From contig NC_052505.1 of NCBI RefSeq assembly GCF_014356525.2, positions 25,131,432 through 25,195,431 of the forward strand: a stretch of DNA of 64,000 nt, given 5' to 3'. Of this stretch, positions 45,101-52,821 are shown in pieces. Origin of the DNA: Nilaparvata lugens. Its lineage: Eukaryota; Arthropoda; Insecta; Hemiptera; Delphacidae. A model generated the notes under the pieces. It ran no database searches, was not told where the DNA came from, and saw nothing but the letters and a program-made list of their open reading frames with translations. Position 1 is the first letter of the stretch, and every line of letters begins with the position of its first letter. The position numbers and the translations under genes were made by a program.

Positions 45101-47164
45101 ACAAGAAATTTGTTCTTTCCTTTGTGGCCGAAGTGAAACCTGGTCATTCAGTGATCATTCCTGATTATATAGATTTACTTTATAGAAATTATAAAAAAAT
45201 TCGTTGTACCTAAAACGTTTGGAAGTTGAGAATGTAAGTGTAGTCAGGCATTACCTGTCATCGATTTTCTCTAAGGAATGAGCGTGCATTTTAGACGCCT
45301 GATTGAGAGGATCAAACATTTGCGCGGCGGTTTTTTGGCTCGTGTATCCGGCGCCTCTGACAGCTGTCATTGGGCGCGTCACTGAGTCCTGCAGCTGAAA
45401 CCCAGTCATCGGCTCTCTAACCTGGACACAATGATCAATAATTTCCAAATAATTAAAAATAATCAACAACTTTATTATCATCTTATTTGCCTTTTAAGAA
45501 CACGACATGTTCCAACCCTAAATTCATCTTCAAATGTCAAAATAAATAATTTTATTAATAAGTAAACAAATAAAAGTTACGACACATTTTTCAATTGTAC
45601 TTGAGTGAGTATCAATATTTAATTTGAGAAAATATCAATGATATTCAAACTAAGTTGAACGTGAATTACAAAATGTTGAATGTTGCAGACTTACACTCAT
45701 TCCGGTTCCAAATCGCATTCCAGGAGTAGCTTTTGATGTGAACTGAAAAATAAAAATCAATGGAGAGAATACTGTAATTTTATAACACTCTTATTATAAA
45801 TCATTCAGTTAGGTTAGAAAACGATCCATTTCATACTGATTCCAAACCGGCGAGTCTAATTACTGAATAATTCCACTTAAAATAGGACAATATAAAAGAG
45901 ATTTGATTCAACCAACAAATATCTATAATTCAGTAAGTTCCAGTACATCAGAGTATACAAGATGTCTAAAAGCATCTACATAATATTAGGGAAAATAAAC
46001 AGGATTAAAAAAAACTTATTCAAGCTAGGTTCTTAATCATCAATTATTTGGCTTATAAAGATAGGAACTTAGTTTTAATGATTTGTTTTTAATATCGTAG
46101 TGTCCACAGCCAATTCTGTTTGAAATTATTTCTTAGTTAATTAGCACGCGAGTAGTCGCGCCCGCGGCAAATTGCCGCACAATTGTAACTTTTGTATGTA
46201 GCTTTGGGAATTTTCGTTTTCCAAGGTTGGCAGCTCAAGTAATCCTCGCTGTGACTGTCCTCTAGACAATCTTGAACAGTTTGAGGATTGAGGATGACAG
46301 AATAAACGTTGACTAATTTCAATATATAGGTATTATTTTCCTATTTTTTATTCCTTCTTCTGATTTAAACTTTCATTATATTTTTATTCTATCTTGATGT
46401 CGAAAAATGAGTGAAATAAAGAAGGTATATTCATTCCATTCATGAGTAGATTATTTTATCCCATAAAAATGATAAATTCTAACGATAAATTTGCAGTATG
46501 TATTTTTGGAATCTCCTCCATGTATTATGTTATGATATACTATTAAATAGTATATAATAACATAAAACACGTTGAGAAAGAACTTAAATTAATAAATATT
46601 GAAAGAGCATTGTCAAAACCAACTGTTTATAGTCTAGGGAGCCATAAGGGTGAGTGTGAGCAAAATGCTCAAGCGCGACCACTTACGTTCTGCAAGTCCG
46701 TGAGACTACTCGCGTGCTAAGGATGTACTGTGTAATGTACCTATCATAACTTTTGAGATAACATATTAGGCTACCTTATTAATGATGATGATTAAAGAGT
46801 TTATGATTAATGATAAATTCAAACATTAAATTTTCTACAGTATTCTTTTCATGCTCACAAATTGATCAACATAATTTTTGGTAAGAAATATGTAACATCA
46901 CTGTAATATTTTGAGAAACAATTGGCAATTCAACTGATTTACATTGAAATATGTAATTTGAAGATAAGACAGTAAGAAAAGTGCTTGTTTGTTAGTTTGC
47001 TGACTACTTACAACTCCAATTCGTTTTCCATAAGAAGATCGAAGAGCTTGCTGCAGAATTTCATCTTTTTCAATGTCTTTTGTACTGAACGTGGACGGAT
47101 ATTCATTGAAGCCAGAGTAGAGATCATCCTCAGCATCCGGTGCTGTGATGTGGAGACTCTCCAT
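20031..47164 (-). CDS. IFT88: Intraflagellar transport protein 88 homologue (IFT-B, TPR protein)
   Basis: Ciliary transport: TPR subunit of the IFT-B complex needed to build cilia and sensory cilia. Sixteen coding exons, 5'->3' on minus: 47164-47012, 45742-45695, 45421-45255, 42794-42599, 40944-40727, 39821-39712, 38853-38732, 37568-37421, 34998-34802, 33263-33077, 29776-29629, 27752-27641, 24912-24678, 22926-22801, 21647-21432, 20152-20031. Total 2505 nt, 834 aa, against about 824-833 in human. All junctions are GT/AG and phases join. Hallmarks: N-terminal EDDLYSGFNEY and VTRPMTAVRGAGY; TPR blocks from about residue 190 (NMGNIYVKLGQYQKAVKMYR, YRMALDQVP); FYRRAA..QP and CYRRSGNYQQAL near 630-665; a basic/Ser-rich tail; conserved C-terminus DPLGPLERPRTAA...DDEFADEEIGDDLLPE. 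An acceptor AG ends at 47169, four bases upstream of the ATG, so an untranslated first exon lies further upstream; it was not found. Introns are stuffed with transposons, yet no coding damage was seen. Confidence 0.96.
20642..21417. repeat. Large palindrome of two head-to-head MITE copies
   Basis: The left arm (from AGCAATGGTATTGCTATCC at 20642) is repeated in inverse on the right (to GGATAGCAATACCATTGCC near 21392), with arms of roughly 330-370 bp. The centre holds several TATAGTGAGGTCC-type termini and CCTATATTGAGGTCC pieces. The right terminus (ACTGGATCTCACTATAG, end 21417) is retained; the matching left terminus was not found. It fills most of the last IFT88 intron. Confidence 0.85.
23112..23497. 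repeat. Diverged TATAGTGAGATCC-family element
   Basis: The right end (CATTATAACATGGATCTCACTATAG, in part) and the left AATGACAGTATTTGATTAAC resemble the family at 18.5, 20.6-21.4 and 42.0 kb, with shared TGCTATCCTTGTCTATCATT and TTTCTCCACTG blocks. The outer left TIR is missing. It lies between IFT88 exons 13 and 14. Confidence 0.7.
24442..24617. repeat. Foldback 60 bp downstream of IFT88 exon 13
   Basis: TAAAATAACATCATAGTAC and TTTTTCGAAAAGTTTTTAAT on the left pair with ATTAAAAACTTTTCGAAAAA and GTACTATGATGTTATTTTA on the right, around a centre carrying GAAGATGATGTGAAACATCG. It resembles the other repeats here with paired GTACCC/GAAACAT blocks. Confidence 0.75.
24916..25032. repeat. 36-bp minisatellite adjoining an IFT88 splice acceptor
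   Basis: Three units of CAACAAAGTGGTACACAACC + TATTATTGTTTGGCAG occupy 24916-24951, 24952-24987 and 24988-25023, and a fourth begins at 25024. They differ by about one base. The array starts two bases from the minus-strand acceptor dinucleotide (24913-24914), so it forms the pyrimidine-tract/branch-site region of that intron. As 36 is a multiple of three and stop-free in the exon frame, the exon's frame stays open through the repeats. Confidence 0.9.
25200..26294 (-). pseudogene. Tc1/mariner-type transposase, nearly full length
   Basis: One minus-strand frame runs from about 26294 to 25200, interrupted by only two in-frame stops (26133-26135, and 25761-25763 at a likely Trp). The expected first codon reads GTG (26292-26294) before a conserved DSWNVQ-like start. 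Order: N-terminal HTH with VQREFRRHF and RNTILRWVK; a second HTH region (ISDRSVRRILHKDLG); then the DDE/D nuclease with TTDEAHFHLNG, WFQQDGATAHTA and WPPRSRDLPMCDYFLWG. By my count 36 residues separate the second and third candidate Asp. The C-terminus (CIAENGRHLSDIVFKH) matches the element at 30.6-31.2 kb. TIRs were not found. It lies between IFT88 exons 12 and 13. Confidence 0.85.
26440..27035 (+). pseudogene. Degenerate C-terminus of a non-LTR reverse transcriptase
   Basis: Broken plus-strand frames show, in order, KKAFAFL, VLALNYLQAILFVIKNGH, HSHCTRNNIIQFTEQ and LFNQLPTT. This follows the tail of CR1/jockey-like ORF2 proteins (LQKRALRII...LKILT...HNTRN...LFNSLP). Several frameshifts and stops are present and the RT core is absent. 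It directly adjoins the mariner-like pseudogene in the same intron. Confidence 0.55.
28137..28380. repeat. MITE with GGGTGTGATCACATTGAATG ends
   Basis: The left GGGTGTGATCACATTGAATG and inverse right GAGTGTGATCATGTTGAATG continue into CGTAT and AAGTGCA, giving TIRs of about 38 bp. It is non-coding and immediately abuts the PIF/Harbinger element that starts at 28384. Confidence 0.8.
28384..29265 (+). mobile_element. Deleted PIF/Harbinger DNA transposon, 882 bp
   Basis: Left GGCCGGTTACAGAGCTCGAC and inverse right GGCCGGTTACATAGCTGGAC are TIRs of about 38 bp, flanked by the three-base duplication TAA (28381-28383 and 29266-29268), as expected for PIF/Harbinger. A subterminal direct repeat (CAGAGCTCGACCGACCGTCA) occurs at about 28394 and 28466. 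The element carries only the beginning of the nuclease gene. It lies between IFT88 exons 11 and 12. Confidence 0.85.
28533..28851 (+). pseudogene. N-terminal remnant of Harbinger nuclease
   Basis: From an ATG at 28533 the frames read AHYLRKRKIKRRRYHV, a small A-rich insertion with a stop and a repeat of the ACGTAGATATCA block, VHPMVAQRAFQREFSTIY, then after a frameshift EDTFFNYLRMFIRNFYELF. The order RRRYxVHP...FxxEFxTxY...FFNYxRM is typical of Harbinger nuclease N-termini. The catalytic DDE part is missing. Confidence 0.75.
30564..31158 (+). mobile_element. Internally deleted Tc1/mariner-type element, 595 bp
   Basis: TIRs CAAAGTGCGGCAGTCAATCG and inverse CAAGGTGCGGCAGTCAATCG (about 30 bp, nearly identical) are flanked by TA on both sides (30562-30563 and 31159-31160), the canonical Tc1/mariner target duplication. 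The single ORF inside lacks the catalytic domain. It lies between IFT88 exons 10 and 11. Confidence 0.9.
30679..31008 (+). CDS. Catalytic-domain-less transposase: HTH fused to C-terminal tail
   Basis: An uninterrupted 109-aa frame. Residues 1 to about 60 are the N-terminal helix-turn-helix of the same transposase family as the pseudogene at 25.2-26.3 kb (QRAYAVKSFYKN, AQREFRREFEIH, SANAIKTWVRNFEATGS). After a basic KKRGGSAKKGRTPEN linker the frame jumps to the extreme C-terminus (TECIHRNGGRLTDVIFRK, like CIAENGRHLSDIVFKH). About 200 residues, including all catalytic Asp residues, are deleted in frame. Predicted to bind TIR DNA but not to cut it; it could act as a repressor, or simply be a young deletion product. 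Expression is unknown. AATAAA lies downstream at about 31096. Confidence 0.75.
   Translation: MEQWTGAQRAYAVKSFYKNRDSYVIAQREFRREFEIHRNNAVPSANAIKTWVRNFEATGSTVKKRGGSAKKGRTPENIAVVGVMSDVSRRLTECIHRNGGRLTDVIFRK
31408..32411 (-). mobile_element. Deleted PIF/Harbinger element, about 1.0 kb
   Basis: Left GGGTCGTTTGCACAGTA and inverse right GGGCCGTTTGCACAGTG form the TIRs, flanked by TTA on both sides (31405-31407 and 32412-32414). Subterminal GTTTAAAC-like repeats are frequent. The minus strand retains a fragment of transposase. Confidence 0.8.
31961..32101 (-). pseudogene. Harbinger transposase N-terminal fragment
   Basis: A short frame starting at ATG 32101 reads MDELIEVFNAID and NNLNFWDDRELF. A one-base shift continues it as RFRLSKATANLVFD. 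This matches the FWDDxxFxxRFRLSKxT region near the N-terminus of Harbinger nucleases. The rest is lost. Confidence 0.65.
33545..34345 (-). mobile_element. tRNA-derived SINE interrupted by a TTAA-flanked insertion
   Basis: On the minus strand a tRNA-like head starts near 34345 (A-box-like GTAGTGTAGTGGCC, B-box-like GAGTTTGAATTTC), and the body runs to CGTTAA at 34227-34232. The body resumes after the inserted element at 33654 and continues through GTCGTTCCCGGCTGCC. The rejoined site ACGACAG|TTTAACG matches the intact copy at 5395-5626. Confidence 0.7.
33655..34226. mobile_element. TTAA-flanked TIR element (piggyBac-like MITE)
   Basis: The element is bounded by TTAA at 33651-33654 and 34227-34230, and its ends GGCTGTTCGG/GGCTTTTCAG begin long imperfect inverted repeats of about 190 bp. 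The arms share TTGTTAAGATCA, AAGAGTGAGAAAA, GTGGTCTAATAAGCGAGT and TTTCTTTCCAGATCATAAAC. A TTAA target points to piggyBac-type transposition, although the terminal bases are not the usual CCC. The frame at 33788-33991 inside it shows no family similarity. Confidence 0.75.
35265..35570. repeat. Probable dispersed repeat (GGGGCACCGAGCTTCGCTCG)
   Basis: A sequence beginning GGGGCACCGAGCTTCGCTCG with GTTATTTATTTATTGATAAAC after it resembles an abundant planthopper repeat as I recall. No second copy lies in this window and ends are uncertain. Non-coding, between IFT88 exons 8 and 9. Confidence 0.35.
35670..35890. repeat. MITE with AAGACCAGGCGCACACCAGT ends
   Basis: The left AAGACCAGGCGCACACCAGT and the inverse right AAGACTGGGCGTACACCGGT continue into TTAGTCAAGACAA. 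TIRs are about 40 bp, with a short AAGACAAGACAAGAC repeat inside the left arm. Non-coding. Confidence 0.75.
35996..36908. mobile_element. TIR element with ACTTTCCTTGCC ends, 913 bp
   Basis: It starts ACTTTCCTTGCC and ends GGCAAGGAAAGT. The left end also folds on itself (ACTTTCCTTGCC against GGTAAGGAAAGT at about 36020). It carries the TG microsatellite and a CAAGATGGCGGCTAAAATGG block. I recall very similar sequence as an abundant planthopper repeat. No transposase was seen. Confidence 0.75.
36129..36264. repeat. (TG)n microsatellite
   Basis: About 135 bp of almost pure TG/GT with scattered GG or TT interruptions. The frames through it (VCVCVC or HTHTHT) are simple-sequence artefacts. It is internal to the ACTTTCCTTGCC element. 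Confidence 0.97.
38073..38394. repeat. Tandem duplication, 159/163-bp units
   Basis: Two nearly identical copies, 38073-38231 and 38232-38394, each run from TACCCTTTTTCAATTTTTTT through TTCACAGC(T/A)TGTTTCAACA to TTGGATTTTTTATTTC. The second has one extra AAAT. The unit is related to the GGTACC/GAAACATG repeats elsewhere in the window. It lies between IFT88 exons 7 and 8. Confidence 0.9.
39330..39660. repeat. GC-richer dispersed repeat, inverted copy at 47765-48010
   Basis: Blocks such as CCAGAGACAGGGTACCC, AGTCTGGACCCGC, CGGAGAGTCCAGATGACC and GACCGTACACCCATAGGCC recur in inverse order and orientation at 47765-48010. Composition and short internal repeats suggest a non-LTR 5' region, but no coding is visible. 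Confidence 0.6.
41686..41826. repeat. Small TIR element (MITE)
   Basis: CACACACACCGATTCC...GACACGACACCCAGAATG on the left pairs with CATTCTGAGTGTCGTGTCGT...GGCGTGTGTGAAG on the right; inner GATTGGCCGATT and AATCAGCCAATTGG also pair. About 140 bp, non-coding. Confidence 0.7.
41869..42223. repeat. Inverted repeat containing a TATAGTGAGGTCC MITE (41977-42194)
   Basis: The inner 218-bp MITE has full TATAGTGAGGTCCACGTTAT ends on both sides and is very close to the one at 18513-18731. Flanking it, AATCACTTTTTGCTATTAAA on the left is the inverse of TTTAATAGCAAAAAGTGATT on the right. The outer structure is either an older host element or a product of inverted duplication. Confidence 0.8.
42405..42545 (-). 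pseudogene. Decayed duplicate of the 3' part of IFT88 exon 4
   Basis: 42412-42480 repeats the exon end and splice region found at 42593-42665: TCACAGAGAATGTCAG, TATGAGAATCGGA, then GTCTGTTCTTGCATCCTGA (one or two changes). The copy has small insertions and lacks a clean donor. The next stretch (CACTATCCTCAAATATCTAA) resembles 43274-43300. This is a local duplication of exonic sequence downstream of the real exon. Confidence 0.75.
42918..43091. mobile_element. Helitron 3' fragment
   Basis: It shares TTACGGAGGATGATTATAGG and following blocks with the Helitron at 13120-14386 and ends CGCGGGTTACCTGCTAG before a T, matching the Helitron CTAG|T end. The 5' end is not identifiable. Confidence 0.55.
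44140..44960 (+). pseudogene. Rearranged non-LTR retrotransposon pieces with a 275-bp tandem repeat
   Basis: A GTCGTAGGAGGCGACTAAAA motif, often seen near non-LTR 5' ends, is followed by two copies of a unit starting GTTTCGGAGGGGCAAAAA (44279 and 44554, period 275). Each runs through GAGGCTGAGTCGAGGGTGGC, CAGCGGAAGGACCTACAAAA and TTAGGTCACGAGTTTGTG. Then a frame at about 44787-44879 reads QSEETAKHIILDCDKQ, like the Cys-His tail of non-LTR ORF2. The ORF2 core is missing, so this is a 5' region fused to a 3' end. Confidence 0.55.
46141..46720. mobile_element. TIR element with TTAGCACGCGAGTAGTC ends
   Basis: The left TTAGCACGCGAGTAGTCGCG and inverse right TTAGCACGCGAGTAGTCTCA bound 580 bp of AT-rich non-coding DNA in IFT88 intron 1. 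The TTA at both ends could be part of a three-base target duplication. Superfamily uncertain. Confidence 0.65.
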
Positions 47165-47488
47165 AATTCTAAAAAAAACAAATAACATTTCTTAAAAGCT
47201 TGGTATTTACAAAATGTTTTTAACCTGGAATTCATAATGAAATATTCCTTGACAAAAAAAAGCAAAAACATTCTCAATCAATTAATAATAACAGAGGATC
47301 TTAGCAAGATCGAGAGAGTTGAGACCAGATTTTCGATAGCCAGGGCATATTATGATGTCAATAAATTGTTGAATTATGACAAGGCTGGTCTTTGAACCCT
47401 TCGGGGATCCCGTCTTACTGGATCCACCGGCCGCGGATTTATGGTTATCATGGTGAAGGGGAAAGCCGCAAACCATGGGGAACCATAG

Positions 47489-47762
47489 CACAGTATACAT
47501 ACAGTATGGAAACTTGGCTAGTACCCTTACGCAAAAATCCGCCATCTTGTTAGGAAGCGCCGCATTGTAATAGTATTGATGGTAGGTTTGGATCACTTTA
47601 ATGATCCGGATCAATTGATCACGTTCACTGCCACGAGCCAATCAGAAGACCAGGATTGGAACTTCCCAAGGTCACGTGACGTGTCTAGTATTTGCGTCAT
47701 GTAAAAAGCATTGGTTAGATAGGCGTTTGATTACAAGTTTCCATTCTGTACCTATTCTGTGA
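47489..47762. repeat. Dispersed repeat copy A (inverted relative to 55011-55272)
   Basis: About 270 bp almost identical, in inverse orientation, to 55011-55272. Shared landmarks: AACAAGATGGCGGATTTT (inverse here), ATTACAATGCGGCGCTTCCT, a GATCACTTTAATGATCCGG palindromic block, CCAATCAGAAGACCAGG and AAGGTCACGTGACGTG. The minus-strand frame over it is not protein-like. Confidence 0.85.
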
Positions 47763-47764
47763 CC

Positions 47765-48860
47765 ATACACCTACGATGACTCCGTCCCTGGGAGGAGCCT
47801 GGCCCACGGGTGTACGGACAAGTGAAGGCTCCAGACTATGAGAGGTCGGTCATCTGGACTCTCCGTCTCTGGGAGTAGATCGTTAAAGTCTCTGACGGAA
47901 TTTCGGGGTTTTCCAATAGGGGTCCAGATTATGGGAACCTAGGGTACCCGCCGTCTCTGGAAGTAGCAGGTATGTGAAATAACCCAGACTGTAGGGTCCA
48001 TATGTAACGCCTCCATCTCTAGAAGTATCATCATAGTATGTCGAAATCACCCCAAAATTGGTCTGTCCGAAACGGTCGCGTTCCTTTTTGGCCGCCTGCA
48101 CGGGCGACATGCAAGCGCCTACCTTGGATTTGCATAAAATTGGGGACTATGAGCATTTTTCCAGACAAGTTGGAGGATACGTCCAGGTCTTGACCGGCCC
48201 AAGTAACGCCGGAACTGCAGCAGTGCCCACGTCTGAGATGACTAGACGTTTCAGTGGTAGGTGGTTCCACTGCAACGCATGCCAAACTCCTCTGTAATGC
48301 TTGCCTGCCGATTTGTCAGTGCCGTTGGATAGAAGCACGAGCGCCTTCATTTCGCGGTATATGCGAGAAGCAGGTGACCACTTGGAGGTGTGTGATTAGT
48401 TTGTGGTTCGTAGCCAAACTGCCAGTGCCAAATGCTATTTGGCTGGATTGCCATCAAGATGAAGTTATGGTGGCTACTGAATCACATAATTGCACCACTA
48501 AACTAGAACCGACATTTGATAAATTAATAATTGGGTACAGGATTGCATTCAACTCGGTATACTCCAAAGTGATGAGGAAAACCATATACAAGAAGGTTCA
48601 TTGTCTCTTACTTTGAATGACAGAGCACCATCAATACAAGACAGCCAATACACCAGAAGTGAAACAAAACAGCTACAGGCTCTATCTGAATGCTCTCCCC
48701 AGACGATTCAACAATTATCTTGTTGAGGCTGCTAGTAATGTTGAAGGAGCTGTATAAAACAAACAATCCAGTTGTTAGCATCGACTCCAGAGAAGGTGTC
48801 AGTGTTTTATCCGTCTTCCCAGCAGTCCTGAGGCTGCAGGAGTCGTCATGATTAAGGATT
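47765..48860. repeat. GC-richer repeat region, part shared with 39330-39660
   Basis: 47765-48010 is the inverse of the 39.3-kb repeat (CTGGACTCTCCG, GGGGTCCAGATTATGGG, GTCTCTGGAAGTAGC). The rest, to about 48860, contains moderately long frames (for example 48254-48616) without recognisable motifs, probably the body of the same retroelement type. Confidence 0.45.
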
Positions 48861-48879
48861 ATCTCCTGTGTATGTAGGT

Positions 48880-49830
48880 GTGTTCATCTACATATTCATT
48901 TATGTAGTAGTATGGCCGGTCAGTCAAATATCCTCTGAGATTTCTAACAAAAACTCTCTTTCTTGAGATTGATTTTAGGTTTTCAGGCAGCAAGTTGAAG
49001 AAAAAAGACCTGGCATATATTGGGGATCTGCTATATTTTTTTAGTCGGTGTTGAGGTAGATTCAGGTTGTGTTGGTTTCGCAGGTTGTAGTTGTGAGGAT
49101 CTGATCTCAGTGTGGGGTTTGTCTACTTCGCTTGCACTATTGATTCCAATATGTGAAGCGATATGACTGTCAGAATTTTGCTGCTCTTGAATAGGTCTCT
49201 GCAGTGCTCAATCCTATCCAATCCTAGTACCATTCTTATTGCTCTTTTCTGGATTCTCAGTATTCTTTCAAGGTTAGTTTGTGCTGTTGAGCCCCAAGCC
49301 ACAATGGCATAACGAAGGTGCAATGCGAATAGTGAGTGATGCAATAAGGGCAGTCCCTTCATCTGAGATGTGTTGTATTCTTCGGATCACATAGGTTGCT
49401 GAGGATAATTTCTTGCTAATGTGGTCTATATGGTGCTGTCATGCCAAGTGGCTGTCTATTAGTATGCCAAGGAATTTTGTAGAGCTTTTTGTCATTATGT
49501 TGTCATCTATCTGTTCCGTTGCTGCACCATTTCATGTAGGTGTGAATTTGAGGTGGACTGTTTTTTGTTTTTGTTCATAGTTAGTTGTAGTCTATTGCAT
49601 ATTGAGGTACTTCTTCTATTGCCGGTTCAATTATATTTGTTATTTGTGTGGTCTTCTCAGATGGAATAAGTATTGTGATGTCATCCGCAAACAAGATGCA
49701 TTTTTTCTCACTCTGTAGTTATTTTGGAAAGTCATTTATGTACACCAGGAAGAGCTGAGGGCCTAGTATGGATGGATCTCTGGGGTACACCTCTGGTCAC
49801 TGGGCGAAGTGGAGATTTGTAGTGGTGAAG
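48880..49830 (-). pseudogene. Non-LTR retrotransposon RT, C-terminal half, minus strand
   Basis: Read from 49830 downward, broken frames show a frameshifted GVPQ box, the catalytic block LFADDIT, then STKFLGILIDSHL, LRYAIVAWGSTAQTNLERIL, QKRAIRMVLGL, a LKILTVISLHILE-like stretch and a LPENLKSISRKRVF-like tail. This is the C-terminal part of a CR1/jockey-group ORF2. Several stops and frameshifts; 5' end missing. It is orientated opposite to the element that starts at 49.9 kb. Confidence 0.8.
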
Positions 49831-49898
49831 TTATAGTTAGTTATGGTCAAAGACCTTGAAGAGATATAGACCCACAATGAGATTTTTGAAAGGATCAA

Positions 49899-50931
49899 GA
49901 TGGCAGTGTCCGGTCAACAGCAAAGTTTTTGTGGTGTATGCGAAAATAGTGTAAAGGAATCCGATAATGCGGTTTTATGTGAGGGGATATGTGAAAAATG
50001 GTGTCATATAGGTACAAAATGTACAAAAACATTGAAAATTGTGACTTAGGAATTATACTTGACGAGCTTGAAAAATTGAGTGAGAATTTTTTGGCCTTGA
50101 GTGGTAGGTTAGAAATAGTCGAAAAGTTGTGTGAACATGTAGTTGCAACAGCGTAGAGTGACAGAATTGAGATAAGCAACGATCAAACCGAAAAAAACCA
50201 ACGAATCTTTCTTGCTTTTTTCTGAAGTTACCTCTGGAAGAGTAAAACCTAGTACAAATGAAAACAAATCTCGTCATCACGTAATAAAGCCATCTTACTC
50301 TAACCAAACTGTAAGTAATGTAAATACTCAAAGTTTAAGCATGCTTAATCAATCCAACATAAGTGCTTCGTCTGAAAATGTACTTACTGACGAAGATGTA
50401 AATGCTGGTTGTAGACATGTTAAAATTAAAAGTAAAAATAAGACTTCAGCTAAAGACTTGAATAGACCTAGTGCTGGAAAGGTGAGTGAACTGTATAACG
50501 AAAAGTCTAATGGTTATCCCGCAAAAACTGATAAACAGAGAGAATTTTCCAACGCAAATGTTAGCTTTAATCATCATAAAGACAGTGGAAACAAAATAAT
50601 TGGCACTTCAAAATCAAACAATAACAAAGTAAAGTTGGCTGAAACCAGGTAATGGCTTTTTGTGTCAAAATTAGCTCCGGATGTTTTAATTGATGATTTC
50701 CAAACCTTTGTTAATCAGTTCAGCTCTAAACCTGTCTATTGTGAGAAGGGAAGAGCCAGTTCTCAGCATTACAAATCGTTCAAGCTGGGAGTTGCAGTTG
50801 AAGATAAAGAAACATTTTTTCAGCCTGCTTGTTGGCCTGATGGAATTATTGTGGCCAATTTTAGATTTCAGAACAGAAACACTACCAGGAAGCCTTTTCG
50901 GCATACAAAGCCTCATGACTCAGTAAAGTAG
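49899..50931 (+). pseudogene. Non-LTR element A, ORF1 (PHD-type) pseudogene
   Basis: Begins at an ATG in AAGATGGCAG (49899) with SFCGVCENSV, VLCEGICEKWCH: the first half of a PHD-like zinc finger as seen in the ORF1 of CR1-group retrotransposons. It stops early; the second half of the finger is missing compared with the copy at 63595. Later frames (50212-50652, Lys/Ser/Asn-rich; 50662-50931, ending near FFQPACWPDGIIV) are the remainder of ORF1. At least two frame breaks. Confidence 0.7.
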
Positions 50932-50989
50932 TTTTTGCTAATGGAGTAGATAATTCAGTTTCCAATGATAGCCTACGATTTTGTTTTAT

Positions 50990-52821
50990 AAATGTTCAAT
51001 GTCTTAGGACAAAATTAAATTTATTGACACTTTTCCTTGGAAATAAGAAACCAAATGTTTTATGTGTATGTGAACACTGGCTTGAACAAGATGAAACTGA
51101 CTTTTACAATAAAATTGTGTTGGAAGATATGACAATGAATTAGCAAATGTATATTGTCGCACTGCCCATAAAAATGGTGGTGTGGCCATTTTCTGTGATA
51201 CTAAACTGAGTGTTAAAAAAATTGATCTTAGTGTTTTTTGTATTGAGCTTGTTTTCGAAGTTATAGGCATTGTTATCAGCAACTGCTCACTGGTGGTTAT
51301 TTGTGTGTACTGTTCAAATCAGGCCTATTTTGAGCAATTTATTGTCCAACTTGTCCAACTTGAGCTGGAGTTTGTCACTGAACGGGCTGATAGAGTCTAC
51401 ATCGGTGGAGATTTCAATGTTCATCTTGACAGTGGAGATTGAAAGGCTCAAAGAATGCATAATGTTTTGAAGATGCATAATTTGTTCTGGACTGTCCTTG
51501 AGCCAACAAGAGGAAGAAACTGCCTAGATGCTGTTGCAACCAATGACTGCTCAAGTAACTATAAGGCTGCGATAGTGAACCCACTGGTGGCGGATCACTG
51601 TGCTGTGCTGATTGATGTGCTGCAAGAACTCCAGAGAGTTGTGAATGTTCCTGATTTGGTGGATAGGTATAGGTTTAGGCGAAGGAAAATTACAGAAGCA
51701 CTGTGTTTCATTGTTTCAGGCCATTAAATGCCATTGAGCTGGTGAATATTGTAGAGAGTTTTAAAACCACCTACAGTCAAGACATCTATGGCCTGTCGAC
51801 ATATGTTCTCAAGAAGGTTATCAGTGTATTGGTTAGCCCGCTCCTCCTGTTGGTAAATGCCTGCCTCACTGATGGAGTATTCCCAGACTGCCTCAAGGTT
51901 GCTAGAAATGTTCAATGTCTTAGGACAAAATTAAATTTATTGACACTTTTCCTTGGAAATAAGAAACCAAATGTTTTATGTGTATGTGAACACTGGCTTG
52001 AACAAGATGAAACTGACTTTTACAATAAAATTGTGTTGGAAGATATGACAATGAATTTAGCAAATGTATATTGTCGCACTGCCCATAAAAATGGTGGTGT
52101 GGCCATTTTCTGTGATACTAAACTGAGTGTTAAAAAAATTGATCTTAGTGTTTTTTGTATTGAGCTTGTTTTCGAAGTTATAGGCATTGTTATCAGCAAC
52201 TGCTCACTGGTGGTTATTTGTGTGTACTGTTCAAATCAGGCCTATTTTGAGCAATTTATTGTCCAACTTGTCCAACTTGAGCTGGAGTTTGTCACTGAAC
52301 GGGCTGATAGAGTCTACATCGGTGGAGATTTCAATGTTCATCTTGACAGTGGAGATTGAAAGGCTCAAAGATGCATAATGTTTTGAAGATGCATAATTTG
52401 TTCTGGACTGTCCTTGAGCCAACAAGAGGAAGAAACTGCCTAGATGCTGTTGCAACCAATGACTGCTCAAGTAACTATAAGGCTGCGATAGTGAACCCAC
52501 TGGTGGCGGATCACTGTGCTGTGCTGATTGATGTGCTGCAAGAACTCCAGAGAGTTGTAAATGTTCCTGATTGGGTGGATAGGTATAGGATTAGGCGAAG
52601 GAAAATTACAGAAGCACTGTGTTTCATTGTTTCAGGCCATTAAATGCCATTGAGCTGGTGAATATTGTAGAGAGTTTTAAAACCACCTACAGTCAAGACA
52701 TCTATGGCCTGTCGACATATGTTCTCAAGAAGGTTATCAGTGTATTGGTTAGCCCGCTCCTCCTGTTGGTAAATGCCTGCCTCACTGATGGAGTATTCCC
52801 AGACTGCCTCAAGGTTGCTAG
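50990..52821 (+). repeat. 916-bp direct tandem duplication inside the non-LTR element
   Basis: Copy 1 (about 50990-51905) and copy 2 (about 51906-52821) are nearly identical; I saw about four substitutions and two compensating single-base indels (near 51141 and 51452 in copy 1). The junction GCTAGA|AATGTTC joins RT-side sequence back to the endonuclease start. Both copies carry the same deletion between endonuclease and RT, so the deletion came first. Confidence 0.92.

Noticed and set aside
47282..47641. 119-codon minus-strand frame near the IFT88 start
   Set aside because: Lies over the dispersed repeat shared with 55011-55272 and shows no family motif; unlikely to be a host gene or an IFT88 exon.
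47170..47800. RFX X-box upstream of IFT88
   Set aside because: Ciliary genes often have a GTNRCC-type X-box near the start. I searched this stretch by eye and found no convincing match; the true promoter may lie further upstream, beyond an unidentified first exon.
48254..48616. 120-codon frame
   Set aside because: No domain seen; embedded in a repeat region; not reported as a gene.
50212..50652. 146-codon Lys/Ser/Asn-rich frame as a possible host gene
   Set aside because: It sits between the PHD-like start and the C-terminal part of ORF1 of a non-LTR element, in the same orientation, so it is retroelement ORF1 debris.
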